Notes: generated by a model not told the origin, from the letters alone. A stretch of 64,000 nt of DNA from Rhodobacter sp. NTK016B (GCF_017303295.1 NZ_JAFKOK010000001.1:1-64000), one strand, 5' to 3'. Positions 34,221 to 43,820 are shown, counted from the stretch's first letter. Numbers and translations are program-made.

Positions 34221-35828
34221 ATGCCCATTTTTCCTCGCCGCGCCGTTTCGGCGCTTTCCCTGATCCTGTGCCTGCCCCTGCCGCTTTCGGCGCAGGCCCA
34301 GACCAGCCCCGTCACGCCCCGCACGATGATCGTCATGGACGGTTCCGGCTCGATGTGGGGCCAGATCGAAGGCGTGCCCAAGCTCGAGATTGCGCGTGAC
34401 GTGGTGGCCGAGGTGCTGGCCGGCATGGACCCGGCCGCCACGATTGGCCTGATCGCCTATGGGCACCGCCGCCGAGGCGATTGCTCGGATATCGAAGTGA
34501 TGGTCGAACCCGCGCCCGGCAGCGCGTCGGCGATTTCCGAGCGGGTCAACACGATGCGCTTTCAGGGGCGCACGCCGCTGACCGAGGCCGTCCGCCGCGC
34601 CGCCGAAGCACTGCGCGCGTCCGAAGATCCGGCGACCGTGGTACTGGTCACCGACGGGATCGAGACCTGCGAGGCCGATCCCTGCGCGCTGGCGCGTGAG
34701 CTGGAACAATCGGGCGTCGATTTCACCGCGCATGTCGTGGGTTTCGGCCTGTCCGCCGAGGAAGGCGCGCAGGTCGCCTGTCTGGCCGAGGAAACCGGCG
34801 GGCGCTATTTCCAAGCCGACGACGCGGCGGGCCTGACCGAAGCGCTGACGCAGACGCTTGCGCCCGCTACGCCTGAACCCGCCGCAGCACCGGAACCCGA
34901 GGTCACGCCCGCCCCGGTTCTCGACGAACAACCGGCGCCGACGCCCCGCCCCCTGCCCGAGGCCAGCCTGTCCGCGCCCGCCTCGGCCAGCGCGCTGAGC
35001 ATCCTGAACGTCGAGGTGACCGGGCCGCTCAATCCCGGCGATTACATCGACATCATCGAAGAAGGCGGCGACCGCTTCAACGCCGTGCCCAGCTACACGA
35101 TGCTCAGCGACGGCCTGCCCGCGCGGATCGAGGTGCCCGCCACGCCCGGCCGCTACACGCTGCGCTATATCGAGCAGGTCGAGGGCGAAGACGCCCGCGT
35201 TCTGGCCGCGCAGCCGCTTGAGGTGACCGCGCTGACCTATGCGCTCGACGCCGCCGAGACCGGCATGGGCGGCGCGCGGTTCTCGATCGGCTGGACCGGC
35301 CCGGCGGCCGAGGGCGATTATATCGACGTAATCGAGGCGGGCGAAACCCGCACCCATGCCGCCCCCGCCGATGCCTATGTGAGCGAGGGCAATCCGCTGT
35401 CGCTGATCTTGCCGCTCGCGCCCGGCGCCTACGAGATCCGCTATATCGTCGAAGGGGCCGAGGGCCGGGTCGTTGCCCTCACCCGCCCGCTGACCGTCAC
35501 CCCGGCGCAGGGCACCCTCACCGCTCCCGAGCGGGTCGGCCCGTCGAGCGAGTTCACGGTCCGGTTCTCCGGCCCCAGCAACAACCAAAACTGGATCGAC
35601 CTCAGCCCCGTAGGCAATCAGGACTTCTCGGGCGAGTTGAGCTATGCCTATCTCAACCCCGCGCGGCCCGAGGTGACGCTGAGCGCGCCCGCCGAACCGG
35701 GCGCCTATGAACTGCGCTTCGTGGCCGAGGATATGCGCGGCAACCGGCAGATCATCGCGCGGCGACCGATCACCGTGGTGCCGGGCGTGGTGCCACCTGC
35801 TCCCGCGGCGCCTGCTGCCGGGAAGTGA
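34221..35828 (+). CDS. Secreted VWA-domain protein with three tandem beta-sandwich-like repeats
   Basis: 535 residues. A signal peptide (1-27, ending SAQAQ) is followed by a von Willebrand A domain (about 34-210) with an intact metal site: DGSGSMW (39-45), the Thr of GRTPLTEA and the Asp of VTDGIETC. A Pro/Glu spacer leads to three repeats that each start near GDYIDIIEEG, GDYIDVIEAG or NQNWIDLSPVG and end PGRYTLRYIE, PGAYEIRYIV or PGAYELRFVA. It probably binds protein partners in the periplasm or at the surface. It stands alone, with terminators on both sides. Confidence 0.85.
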   Translation: MPIFPRRAVSALSLILCLPLPLSAQAQTSPVTPRTMIVMDGSGSMWGQIEGVPKLEIARDVVAEVLAGMDPAATIGLIAYGHRRRGDCSDIEVMVEPAPGSASAISERVNTMRFQGRTPLTEAVRRAAEALRASEDPATVVLVTDGIETCEADPCALARELEQSGVDFTAHVVGFGLSAEEGAQVACLAEETGGRYFQADDAAGLTEALTQTLAPATPEPAAAPEPEVTPAPVLDEQPAPTPRPLPEASLSAPASASALSILNVEVTGPLNPGDYIDIIEEGGDRFNAVPSYTMLSDGLPARIEVPATPGRYTLRYIEQVEGEDARVLAAQPLEVTALTYALDAAETGMGGARFSIGWTGPAAEGDYIDVIEAGETRTHAAPADAYVSEGNPLSLILPLAPGAYEIRYIVEGAEGRVVALTRPLTVTPAQGTLTAPERVGPSSEFTVRFSGPSNNQNWIDLSPVGNQDFSGELSYAYLNPARPEVTLSAPAEPGAYELRFVAEDMRGNRQIIARRPITVVPGVVPPAPAAPAAGK

Positions 35829-35870
35829 CAAACGGGGCCGGCCCAGCACCGGCCCGCACCACTGCCACGC

Positions 35871-35900
35871 AAAACGCCGCCCTGTTACGGGCGGCGTTTT
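35871..35900. terminator. Bidirectional terminator between the VWA gene and gltX
   Basis: A perfect 12-bp stem (AAAACGCCGCCC at 35871-35882 and GGGCGGCGTTTT at 35889-35900) with a 6-base loop, flanked by A- and T-runs, lies between converging genes. Confidence 0.9.
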
Positions 35901-35935
35901 CAATCTGGCGTTTCCAATCTGGCGCGGCTGCGCGC

Positions 35936-37261
35936 TCAGCCGCGTCCCGGCACTTTCTGCAACAGCGGCATCAGCGTGCCCATATCCGGCCCGTGGCTCA
36001 TCCCGGTCAGCGCCTTGCGCAGCGGCATGAACAGGCCCTTGCCCTTGCGTCCCGTTGCTTCCTTGACAGCGCCCGTCCAGTCCGACCACGCGGTCGGGCC
36101 GTATGGCGGCGGCGGCAACAGTTTCATCGCCTCGGCGATGAATTCGGCATCCTCGGGCGCGATCTCAGGCTGGGCGCCGTCGCGGCAAAGCGCCCACCAC
36201 GCATCGACATCCTGCAGGCGCGTGACGTTCTCTTTCGCCACCGCCCAGAAGTCGGACGCGATATCGGCGGGCACGCCGATTTGCGACAGATGGTCTGCCA
36301 CGGCCTCGTAAGGCAGCGCCTGGACATGCGCGCGGGTGAGCGGCCACAGATCCTCGGCATCGAACTTGGTGGGCGCCGAGCCGAATTGCGACAGCTCGAA
36401 ACCCTCGGCGATCTCGTCAAGATTGGCGCGCAGCTCGACCGGCTGGGACGAGCCGAGGCGCGCCATCAGGCTGAGCAACGCCATCCGCTCGACCCCCTGC
36501 TCGCGCAGGTCGCGCAGGCTGAGCGTGCCCAGCCGCTTCGACAGCGCTTCACCCTGCGGGCCGGTCAGCAGCGAATGGTGGGCGAATTCGGGCGGCGTGC
36601 CACCGATAGCCTTGATGATCTGGATTTGCGTCGCGGTATTGGTGACATGGTCGCCGCCGCGCACGATATGGGTCACGCCCATATCGGTGTCATCCACCGA
36701 CGAGGCGAAGGTATAAAGCACCTGCCCGTCCGCGCGGATCAGCACCGGGTCCGAGACCGAGGCCGCGTCGATGGAAATGTCGCCCAGAATGCCGTCGGTC
36801 CATTCGATCCGCTCAAGATCCAGCTGAAAGCGCCAATAGCCTTCACGCCCCTCGGCGCGCAGCTTCTCGCGGTCCGCATCGCTCAGCGCCAGAGCCGAAC
36901 GGTCATAGACCGGCGGCTTGCCCATGTTGAGCTGCTTCTTGCGCTTGAGGTCTAGCTCGGTCGGGCTTTCGAAGCATTCATAGAACTTGCCCGCCGCGCG
37001 CAGCTGATCGGCCACCTCGGCGTAGCGATCCAGCCGCTCGGACTGACGCTCGACACGGTCCCATTCCAGACCCAGCCATTCCAGATCGCGCTTGATGCCG
37101 TCCACGTATTCCTGCTTGGAACGCTCGCGGTCGGTATCGTCCAGACGCAGGATGAACTGACCGCCCGTCTTGCGGGCGATCAGGTAATTGAACAGCGCCG
37201 TGCGCAGGTTGCCGATATGCAGATAGCCGGTGGGCGACGGGGCGAAACGGGTGACGGTCAT
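35936..37261 (-). CDS. gltX: Glutamate--tRNA ligase
   Basis: 441 residues, a class Ib GluRS. The HIGH-type motif is FAPSPTGYLHIGNLRTALFN, the KMSKS-type loop is GEALSKRLGTLSL, and DDTDRERS follows the first. The length and sequence match the shorter GltX that alphaproteobacteria often keep beside a longer one, so tRNA-Gln misacylation or discrimination is possible. CAGGAG lies before the ATG. A terminator shared with the VWA gene follows the stop. Confidence 0.94.
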   Translation of the reverse strand: MTVTRFAPSPTGYLHIGNLRTALFNYLIARKTGGQFILRLDDTDRERSKQEYVDGIKRDLEWLGLEWDRVERQSERLDRYAEVADQLRAAGKFYECFESPTELDLKRKKQLNMGKPPVYDRSALALSDADREKLRAEGREGYWRFQLDLERIEWTDGILGDISIDAASVSDPVLIRADGQVLYTFASSVDDTDMGVTHIVRGGDHVTNTATQIQIIKAIGGTPPEFAHHSLLTGPQGEALSKRLGTLSLRDLREQGVERMALLSLMARLGSSQPVELRANLDEIAEGFELSQFGSAPTKFDAEDLWPLTRAHVQALPYEAVADHLSQIGVPADIASDFWAVAKENVTRLQDVDAWWALCRDGAQPEIAPEDAEFIAEAMKLLPPPPYGPTAWSDWTGAVKEATGRKGKGLFMPLRKALTGMSHGPDMGTLMPLLQKVPGRG

Positions 37262-37337
37262 CGTGAACTCCTGTTGGCGCTGTCTTGAACCAGCCGCCGC
37301 GATTTGTCCAGTTCGTCGCCCGTTCCTCGACGGTCTC

Positions 37338-38063
37338 TCAGTCGCGTCCGGCTTTCAGGATGCCATCCGCCAGCGCCTGCGGATCGGTGAAGCACAGCTC
37401 GTGACTGCCCGGGATCGCCACCAGCCGGAACAGGCCCAGCTTTTCCGACAGCCGGGGGTGCCAGCCAAGGCTCTGCGGCAGCGCCGTGTCCTCGGTACAG
37501 AACAGATAGGATTTCGGCAGCTCCATCTCGGCCGGATTCTTAGACAGCGCGATCTTGTCGGTGAACGTGGCATAGGGATGCGGGTTGAGCACCCCGTAAG
37601 CCCGCTCTGCCAGCGCCAGATCGGCATCGTTGATGAAAGCCTCGCGCCAGATCGGGAAGGGCAACATCACCGTGTTATCCGCGCTCGCCGCCGAGACGCC
37701 GTCGAACAAAGCCACGTAATGCGGCGGCACCATATCGTTGAGTGCCTCGCCGTTATTGGGCACGAAAGCGTTCCAGTAGACCAGCCGCCGGATCCGCTCA
37801 GCCGCGCGGTCGGCGACGCCGGTGATCACCATCCCGCCATACGAATGGCCCAGCAGCACCACGTCGCTCAGATCGTTGTCGGCCAGATACCCGACAATCG
37901 ACGCAATCGCCGCATCCAGCCCCACATCCTTGCCCTCGCCGGGCCGGTTGCCCGCGATGGTCGGGCAATGGACGATATGGCCCTCGGCGCGGATGGCCTC
38001 GGCCACGGGTTCGAATTCGGCCCCGGTATGCCAAGCGCCGTGCACGAGCACATAGGTCGTCAT
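37338..38063 (-). CDS. Alpha/beta hydrolase
   Basis: 241 residues of the small esterase/HNL-like alpha/beta hydrolase branch. It starts MTTYVLVHGAWHTGAEFEPV (oxyanion-hole HG), has the nucleophile elbow LGHSYGGMVI, and the catalytic His in AIPGSHELCF. Similar proteins are salicylate-esterase or lactone-hydrolase-like; the substrate is unknown. A strong GGGAGGAA ribosome binding site precedes the ATG at 38063. An AraC regulator is divergent 60 bp away and probably controls it. Confidence 0.85.
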   Translation of the reverse strand: MTTYVLVHGAWHTGAEFEPVAEAIRAEGHIVHCPTIAGNRPGEGKDVGLDAAIASIVGYLADNDLSDVVLLGHSYGGMVITGVADRAAERIRRLVYWNAFVPNNGEALNDMVPPHYVALFDGVSAASADNTVMLPFPIWREAFINDADLALAERAYGVLNPHPYATFTDKIALSKNPAEMELPKSYLFCTEDTALPQSLGWHPRLSEKLGLFRLVAIPGSHELCFTDPQALADGILKAGRD

Positions 38064-38123
38064 GAGCGTTCCTCCCTCAGCTTTGACTGGACGCAAGCCT
38101 GCCTCACGGGGCATCATCGCGCC

Positions 38124-39095
38124 ATGACCCAGCACGCCGCCCCCGTGACCGAAAGCGCCAGCCCACCGCGCGTGTGGGATACCCGCGATGTCGCCCCGGG
38201 CGAGGCGTTCGATTATTACCGCGAGGGGATTTGCGCGGCGTTCATGCCGCTCCGGCCCGAACTGGGCCGCGAAGCGCGCGCCACGTTCCGCGCGGGCGTG
38301 CATTCCCACGAAATGCCGGGCGGCGAGCAGGCGGGCGCGCTCAACATCGTTTCGGCGCGCAGCCATAGCGTGCTGCGCACCGGGGCCGAGATCGCCTCGT
38401 CGCCCATGCCCTGCTGGTACGTGAACCTGCAACTGGGCGGCCTTTGCGCCATCACGCAGGCCGGCCGCACCGTCGCACTGCATCCCGGCGAGGTCGGGCT
38501 GTTCGATTCCGACGCGCCCTTCACGCTCGACCATTCGCGCCGCTCAGGCCTGCGCGTGGCTTCGCTTATGGTGCCCAAATCCGCCATCCCGGCCCGCTTC
38601 GCCCCCGGGCCGCACCGGCTGTCCGATCATCCGGTCTACGGCGCGCTCTGCCTCGAAGCCGCCCGCGCGCTGACCGATACCGCCCAGCGGCAGGGTCCGC
38701 TCGCCGGTCTGCACGCGGTGTTTCTGAAGCTGGTCGGACTTGCGGCCGACGATGCCGGAACGCCATCGCCCGACGGGGCCACCTTGCGCATTCATGCGGC
38801 GATCCGGGCGAATGCCGCGCGGCCGGGCTGGTCGCTGGCCGATTGCGCCGCCGAGATCGGGCTGTCGGCGCGTCAGATCCAGCGCCTTCTCGCCGCCGAG
38901 GACGACGGTTTCGCCGCCGCGCTCAGCCGTGAGCGTCTGGCCCGCGCCGCCCGGCTTCTGCGCGCGCCGGGCCGCAGGCTTGGCATCGCCGATGTCGCTT
39001 TCGCCGTCGGCTACAGCGACCCCGCCCCTTTCGCCCGCGCGTTTCGCGCCGCCTATGGGCTCAGCCCCGGCGCGTGGCGACGTGGCGAAGGTTAG
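38124..39095 (+). CDS. AraC family transcriptional regulator
   Basis: 323 residues. The N-terminal cupin-like sensor part includes MPCWYVNLQLGG, as in AraC-binding-like domains. The C-terminal AraC/XylS double helix-turn-helix includes WSLADCAAEIGLSARQIQRL and IADVAFAVGYSDPAPFARAF with AYGLSPGAWR. It is divergent from the alpha/beta hydrolase gene, so that gene is the likely target. The inducer is unknown. Confidence 0.9.
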   Translation: MTQHAAPVTESASPPRVWDTRDVAPGEAFDYYREGICAAFMPLRPELGREARATFRAGVHSHEMPGGEQAGALNIVSARSHSVLRTGAEIASSPMPCWYVNLQLGGLCAITQAGRTVALHPGEVGLFDSDAPFTLDHSRRSGLRVASLMVPKSAIPARFAPGPHRLSDHPVYGALCLEAARALTDTAQRQGPLAGLHAVFLKLVGLAADDAGTPSPDGATLRIHAAIRANAARPGWSLADCAAEIGLSARQIQRLLAAEDDGFAAALSRERLARAARLLRAPGRRLGIADVAFAVGYSDPAPFARAFRAAYGLSPGAWRRGEG

Positions 39096-39162
39096 GCGCG
39101 CGCGTCGCTTCCTCCGTCCTTTTGCCGCAGGAACCCCTGCCCCCGCCCGGCGTATTCCCCTT

Positions 39163-39588
39163 ATGAACGATCCCGAACCCCTCAAGACATGGCGCGGTCA
39201 GACCGCCCCCAGCCTCGACGAGATTGAGGCGCTGGCCGAGGCTGCGCTCGCAGACCTGCCCGCACCCTTCGCCGAGGCCGCGCGCGGTATCACCTTGCAG
39301 GTGGCCGAGATCGCGCCTGACGAGATGCTCGACGCGCTCGGCATCGACGACCCGCTGGAACTGACCGGCCTTTATGACGGCATCCCGCTGACCGAGAAAT
39401 CGCTGATGGACGTCGCGGTACAGCCCGACATGATCTGGCTGTTTCGCGCGGCGATCCTCGACGAATGGTGCGCGCGCGGCGACGTGGCACTGGACACGCT
39501 GGTGACGCATGTCTTCGTGCATGAACTGGCGCATCACCTCGGCTGGTCGGACGCGGACATCGCCCGCATCGACCACTGGTGGGAATGA
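39163..39588 (+). CDS. Zincin-like metallopeptidase family protein
   Basis: 141 residues. The C-terminal helix HVFVHELAHHLGWSDADI holds the HExxH zinc motif with a third ligand likely in WSD. A conserved acidic domain precedes it (LTGLYDGIPLTEKS). These small proteins resemble the ImmA/DUF1025 minimal gluzincin fold. No substrate is known. It follows the AraC gene by 67 bp on the same strand. Confidence 0.85.
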   Translation: MNDPEPLKTWRGQTAPSLDEIEALAEAALADLPAPFAEAARGITLQVAEIAPDEMLDALGIDDPLELTGLYDGIPLTEKSLMDVAVQPDMIWLFRAAILDEWCARGDVALDTLVTHVFVHELAHHLGWSDADIARIDHWWE

Positions 39589-40080
39589 TCGCACGGATCG
39601 CTATCCGCGATCCGGATTTCGGCTGCGCAGGCTGTGCAGCATGGATCGTAACGGTGCACAGGACGAGCAAGACAAGAGACGAAGCCGTTCGAGCGCTACG
39701 GGAAAGCGATTGCTCGCGCCGTCGCTTAAGGATTCCGTGTCGCTAGCACCTGCAGTCACATGCGTGTCTCGCCGCTAGCCCAGCCGCTCGCTTACGGCGC
39801 CCGGCGTCTGGTCCGGCGATACGCCGCGTAGCTCCCGCTAACGCTGCACACGGATGATACGCCAGATACCGGCTTGCCGTGAAAGCCGCGCGCCGTGCAG
39901 CGCTTCCCTTAACGAAGTCGGAGAATTCTACCGGTTCTGTTGTTGGCTGCGTTCGAAATAACACCAACCCAAACGGTGCCGCATCGGGCGGCTCCCACAC
40001 AAACACCCCGATCCGGTCAGCCTCGCCGCACGGCCCGCACCCGCCTCAGAGCCTGCTCTCCCTTGCCGGACAAAGCCCCG
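39589..40080. other. 492-bp stretch with no recognised gene
   Basis: It lies between the converging zincin and MOSC genes. Composition is more mixed than in the genes. On the minus strand an open frame (about 40006-39743, GTG start) reads FVWEPPDAAPFGLVLFRTQP and then loses any coding look toward its end. I do not recognise it, and it may be the remnant of a decayed gene. No RNA gene or mobile-element end is visible. Confidence 0.4.
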
Positions 40081-40632
40081 TCAGCCCTGTTTCAACAGTC
40101 GGTTCCCGTTGTGGATCGCCCCGTCGCTCTCAACGCTGCACAGGATACCGCGCAGCCGGTGGCGGTGGTTTTCGGGGGCGTTGATCCAGTCTTTGGACGC
40201 GGCCCCGTAGCGCGCTTTCCATTTCACGCAGGCATCGTTGAAGACCCCGGACACGCGCAACACGGCACAGCCGGCCTGCAACAATGTACCCTCAGGCAGG
40301 TTGTCCATGCCCAGATCCATATCGACGATGAAGGTATCGCCCGGATGCACCACCGTCTCGCGGTCGCGCCAGACCAGATCGAGCACCCGGCGCGACAGGA
40401 TGCAGACCTGTATCCCCGGATGCGGTGTGCCGTCGGGCAGCCGCAGCCAGGGTTCGCGCAGCCACCGTTCCCCGGGAATGCCCTGCTCGCGCGTCACCTC
40501 GATCCGGTCGACGAAACGGCGGGTGTTGCGTTCAGGTCTGAGGCAGAGCGCCCCGATCTCCGCGCCGTCCTTTGGCGCTGCCAGAATACCGGGCAGCGCC
40601 GCGTCCAGTTCGGCGCGGGTGGCGAAATTCAC
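40081..40632 (-). CDS. MOSC domain-containing protein
   Basis: 183 residues. Features fitting a MOSC domain include [34 protein letters not shown], and [19 protein letters not shown]. The conserved Cys of MOSC proteins is probably the one in [12 protein letters not shown] domains transfer or sense sulfur and bind molybdopterin-type cofactors. The ATG overlaps the recA stop by four bases (ATGA), so it is translated with recA. Confidence 0.8.
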   Translation of the reverse strand: MNFATRAELDAALPGILAAPKDGAEIGALCLRPERNTRRFVDRIEVTREQGIPGERWLREPWLRLPDGTPHPGIQVCILSRRVLDLVWRDRETVVHPGDTFIVDMDLGMDNLPEGTLLQAGCAVLRVSGVFNDACVKWKARYGAASKDWINAPENHRHRLRGILCSVESDGAIHNGNRLLKQG

Positions 40633-41699
40633 TCTTCGAGGACTTCGCCATCGTCGCTGCTGGTCATCTGGAAATCCAGACCATTGGCAGCGCGGATCTT
40701 GTCTTCGATAGCGAGAGCGATCTGCTGGTTGGCCTTCAGGTAGTTCTTGGCGTTTTCACGCCCCTGCCCGATCCGCTCATCCCCGTAGGAATACCACGAG
40801 CCCGATTTCTCGACCACGCCGGCCTTGACGCCGATATCGAGCAGCTCACCGGTTTTCGAGATCCCTTCGCCATACATGATGTCGAATTCGACCTGCTTGA
40901 ACGGCGGCGCGACCTTGTTCTTGACCACTTTCACGCGGGTCTGGTTGCCGACCACTTCTTCCCGATCCTTGATCGAGCCGATGCGACGGATGTCCAGACG
41001 GACCGAAGAATAGAACTTCAGCGCGTTGCCGCCCGTCGTGGTTTCGGGCGAGCCGAACATCACGCCGATCTTCATGCGGATCTGGTTGATGAAGATCACC
41101 ATGCATTTCGAGCGCGAGATCGAACCGGTCAGCTTGCGCATCGCCTGGCTCATCAGGCGGGCATGAACGCCGACGCTGGAATCGCCCATATCGCCTTCGA
41201 GTTCGGATTTCGGCGTCAGCGCGGCGACCGAGTCGACCACCACCAGCGACACCGCGCCCGAGCGCACGAGCGTATCGACGATCTCCAGCCCCTGCTCGCC
41301 CGTATCGGGCTGCGAGATCAGCAGTTCGTCCAGATTGACGCCCAGACGCTTGGCATATTGCGGGTCGAGCGCGTGTTCGGCGTCGACAAAGGCGCAGACG
41401 CCGCCCTTTTTCTGCTCTTCTGCCAGCACATGCAGCGTCAGCGTGGTCTTGCCCGAGCTTTCCGGCCCGTAGATTTCGATGATCCGCCCCTTGGGCAGAC
41501 CGCCGATGCCGAGCGCGATGTCGAGACCCAGCGACCCTGTCGAGGTCGCTTCGATCTCGCTCACCGGGTTGTCGGCGCCGAGCTTCATGATCGACCCTTT
41601 GCCGAACTGCCGCTCGATCTGCGCCAGCGCCGAATCGAGCGCCTTCTGCTTTTCCTGAGAGCGTTTGTCTTGCATGTCGAGAAGGCTCGCGGTTGCCAT
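40629..41699 (-). CDS. recA: Recombinase RecA
   Basis: 356 residues, full length. The Walker A motif is GPESSGKTT (78-86), Walker B is [11 protein letters not shown], and [20 protein letters not shown] is loop L2. It forms the filament for homologous recombination and SOS induction. The ATG at 41699 opens the usual [11 protein letters not shown] LexA box at 41749-41763 lies about 50-64 bp upstream. A likely sigma70 -10 (TATAGT on the minus strand) lies just upstream of the box, so LexA would block initiation. Confidence 0.98.
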   Translation of the reverse strand: MATASLLDMQDKRSQEKQKALDSALAQIERQFGKGSIMKLGADNPVSEIEATSTGSLGLDIALGIGGLPKGRIIEIYGPESSGKTTLTLHVLAEEQKKGGVCAFVDAEHALDPQYAKRLGVNLDELLISQPDTGEQGLEIVDTLVRSGAVSLVVVDSVAALTPKSELEGDMGDSSVGVHARLMSQAMRKLTGSISRSKCMVIFINQIRMKIGVMFGSPETTTGGNALKFYSSVRLDIRRIGSIKDREEVVGNQTRVKVVKNKVAPPFKQVEFDIMYGEGISKTGELLDIGVKAGVVEKSGSWYSYGDERIGQGRENAKNYLKANQQIALAIEDKIRAANGLDFQMTSSDDGEVLEE

Positions 41700-41748
41700 G
41701 ATCTGACCTCTTATTTCACAGCCCGCTCGGGGCAGCAATACTGCGTTT

Positions 41749-41763
41749 GTTCATATCTTGTTC
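41749..41763. promoter_or_regulatory. LexA (SOS) box of recA
   Basis: GTTCATATCTTGTTC matches the alphaproteobacterial LexA site GTTC-N7-GTTC exactly. It lies 50-64 bp before the recA ATG and 110 bp before the divergent sulfotransferase-like gene. Confidence 0.9.
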
Positions 41764-41872
41764 TCACACTATATGCGCACGAAACAAGAACATTTCAAGC
41801 GTTATTCCGGGTGTTCCAACTTCGGCATTGATTGGTTAAAAAACCGTTCAGGACGACGATACGCGAGCCTCA

Positions 41873-42469
41873 ATGCTAGTATTCTGGAAACAGCGGCTTG
41901 TGCTGCTGGCAACGCCGAAGACGGGCTCCACGGCCATTGAGGCCGCGCTGGGGTCTCTGGCCGCCCTGCCTGTGATGCAGCCCGCCGCGCTGAAGCATAC
42001 CGATGCCCGCACTTGGCAACGCTACCTGCGTCCTTACCTGCGCGAGATGTCGGGCGGCGACTTCACCGCGCTGGCGCTGATCCGCGAGCCGGTGGACTGG
42101 CTGGGGTCTTGGTATCGTTCGCGTCTGCGTGAGGATATTCTTGACATGCCAGCCGGCACGCGCGGTCTGAGTTTCGCCGATTTTGCCGAGGCTTACCTGC
42201 ATGAACCCCGGCACGCGCTGGCCGATGTCGGCTCGCAGGCCGAGTTCCTCAAGGGCTCTGACGGGACGGCTTGTGGCGTCGACCGGCTGTTTCGATACGA
42301 GGATATCGGCGGCTTCGTCACCTATCTCGAGGACCGGCTGGATTTCGCCATCGAGTTGCCCAAGGAAAACGTCTCACCCGAGGGCGACCGCGACCTGCCC
42401 GACGATCTGCGCGCGCAACTGGCCGAGCGTATGGCCGAGGATTACGCGCTCTACGACGCCATCGGCTGA
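41873..42469 (+). CDS. Sulfotransferase-like P-loop protein
   Basis: 198 residues. LVLLATPKTGSTAIEAALG has the PSB-loop pattern (PKTGST) that binds the 5'-phosphosulfate of PAPS. FTALALIREPVDWLGSWYRS is the 3'-PB strand (RxPxDxxxSxY-like). Together these support a functional sulfotransferase fold, although it is shorter than typical enzymes. In related genomes it is sometimes misnamed gamma-glutamyl kinase. It is divergent from recA and shares its regulatory region with the LexA box. Confidence 0.75.
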   Translation: MLVFWKQRLVLLATPKTGSTAIEAALGSLAALPVMQPAALKHTDARTWQRYLRPYLREMSGGDFTALALIREPVDWLGSWYRSRLREDILDMPAGTRGLSFADFAEAYLHEPRHALADVGSQAEFLKGSDGTACGVDRLFRYEDIGGFVTYLEDRLDFAIELPKENVSPEGDRDLPDDLRAQLAERMAEDYALYDAIG

Positions 42470-42515
42470 CGCAAGGGCCAGAGCCCGCCGGAATATCGCG
42501 CTATCGGGGAGATCC

Positions 42516-42589
42516 TGGAGCGGGTAGCGGGAATCGAACCCGCACCATCAGCTTGGAAGGCTGAGGCGCTACCATTACACCATACCCGC
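42516..42589 (-). tRNA. tRNA-Gly (anticodon UCC)
   Basis: The minus strand reads as a full 74-base cloverleaf: acceptor GCGGGTA/TACCCGC, D-arm TGGTGTAATGGTAGC, anticodon loop CTTCCAA (UCC), T-arm with GGTTCGATTCC, discriminator T and an encoded CCA end (42516-42518). It reads GGA and GGG codons. Confidence 0.97.
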
Positions 42590-42714
42590 CAGGTTCCGCA
42601 GGGATACCGTCTTGCGCGTGCGAGGGCAAGGGGGAGAGACTGGTCCTGCAGCGCCGCTCTACGAGACCGATTATTTTCTTGTAGATTCTGTATTGTCTCG
42701 TCAATATTGCGGCT

Positions 42715-43164
42715 ATGGATGATACAGACCGCAAAATTGTCGACCTTCTTGCCGCTGATGCGCGCCGCGCGCTGGCCGATATCGGCCAGCATGTGGGTCT
42801 GTCCACCTCGGCCGTGAACGACCGGCTGCGCCGTCTCACCGCGCAGGGGGCAATCCGCCGATTCACGCTAGAAGCCGATCCCGACGCTTTGGGCCTGCCG
42901 GTCCTCGCCTTTGTCTGGATCGCCCTGCCCGAACAAGCCGACGAGGCCGCCTTTCGCGCGCTTGCCGCCGCCGACCCTGCGATTCTGGAATGCCATCACG
43001 TTACCGGCGGCTGGTCATACCTGATCAAGCTGCGGACGCATTCGCTGAGCGGCCTTGAGGACTTTCTGGCTGGGATGAAGGCGCGCGGCATGGTCGCGCG
43101 GTCGGAAAGCGTACTGGCGCTGTCCTCGGCAGTGCCCGACACTTTCGTGCCGAAAGCCCCCTGA
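42715..43164 (+). CDS. Lrp/AsnC family transcriptional regulator
   Basis: 149 residues: an N-terminal helix-turn-helix (DRKIVDLLAADARRALADIG, LSTSAVNDRLRRL) and a C-terminal RAM amino-acid-sensing domain (CHHVTGGWSYLIKLRTHSL). It lies two bases before a LysE-type exporter, so it probably controls that gene in response to an amino acid. The A+T-rich 60 bp upstream (about 42665-42714) are a likely promoter and Lrp-binding stretch. Confidence 0.92.
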   Translation: MDDTDRKIVDLLAADARRALADIGQHVGLSTSAVNDRLRRLTAQGAIRRFTLEADPDALGLPVLAFVWIALPEQADEAAFRALAAADPAILECHHVTGGWSYLIKLRTHSLSGLEDFLAGMKARGMVARSESVLALSSAVPDTFVPKAP

Positions 43165-43165
43165 C

Positions 43166-43771
43166 ATGCTGTTCGTGAAAGCCCTGATCCTTGGCCTTGC
43201 CGTCGCGGCCCCGCTGGGGCCCATCGGTGCCCTGTGTATCGCGCGCACGCTGCAGGCCGGCTTTGCCGCCGGTTTCGCGGGCGGCTTCGGCACCGCGCTG
43301 GCGGACGCAGCCTATGCAGGTGTCGCAGCCTTTGGCTTCGCCGCGCTGGCAGGCGTTCTGGACAATGGCGCAGGGGTGGTGCGGATCGCGGGCGGATTGC
43401 TGTTGATCGTGCTGGCAGTGCGGGGCTGGCGTCAGGCCGGACAGCCGGCCCGCGCCGCACGCGCGGATGCCCGCACGCTGATCGCCACGGCGGCCACCAC
43501 CTTTGCGCTGACCATCGCCAATCCGGCAACGATCCTGTCCTTCGTAGCGATGTTCGCAGGCCTTGGACTGGCCGAGGATCCGGGCATCGCGCAAGCCGCC
43601 ATCGCCGTGGCGGGCGTCTTTCTCGGCTCGCTGGCATGGTGGGCCTTCCTGTCGGGCGCGGTCGCCGCCACACGCAGCCGCCTGCCCGCAGGCTTCGCGC
43701 TGTGGGTCGCGCGCGGCTCGGCGCTGATGCTGGCGGGGCTCGGCGTCTGGGCGCTCATCGGCGCGCTCTGA
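43166..43771 (+). CDS. LysE/RhtB family amino-acid exporter
   Basis: 201 residues with six hydrophobic segments. The N-terminal motif GLAVAAPLGPIGALCIARTL and the central FALTIANPATILSFVAMFAG are hallmarks of LysE/RhtB exporters. It is encoded two bases after the Lrp-type regulator, an arrangement common for exporters switched on by their substrate. The exported amino acid is unknown. Confidence 0.9.
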   Translation: MLFVKALILGLAVAAPLGPIGALCIARTLQAGFAAGFAGGFGTALADAAYAGVAAFGFAALAGVLDNGAGVVRIAGGLLLIVLAVRGWRQAGQPARAARADARTLIATAATTFALTIANPATILSFVAMFAGLGLAEDPGIAQAAIAVAGVFLGSLAWWAFLSGAVAATRSRLPAGFALWVARGSALMLAGLGVWALIGAL

Positions 43772-43820
43772 GCGCGGCGGGGACTGGACGGCTACCCGCC
43801 CGACGGGGGAAGGTACGGCG

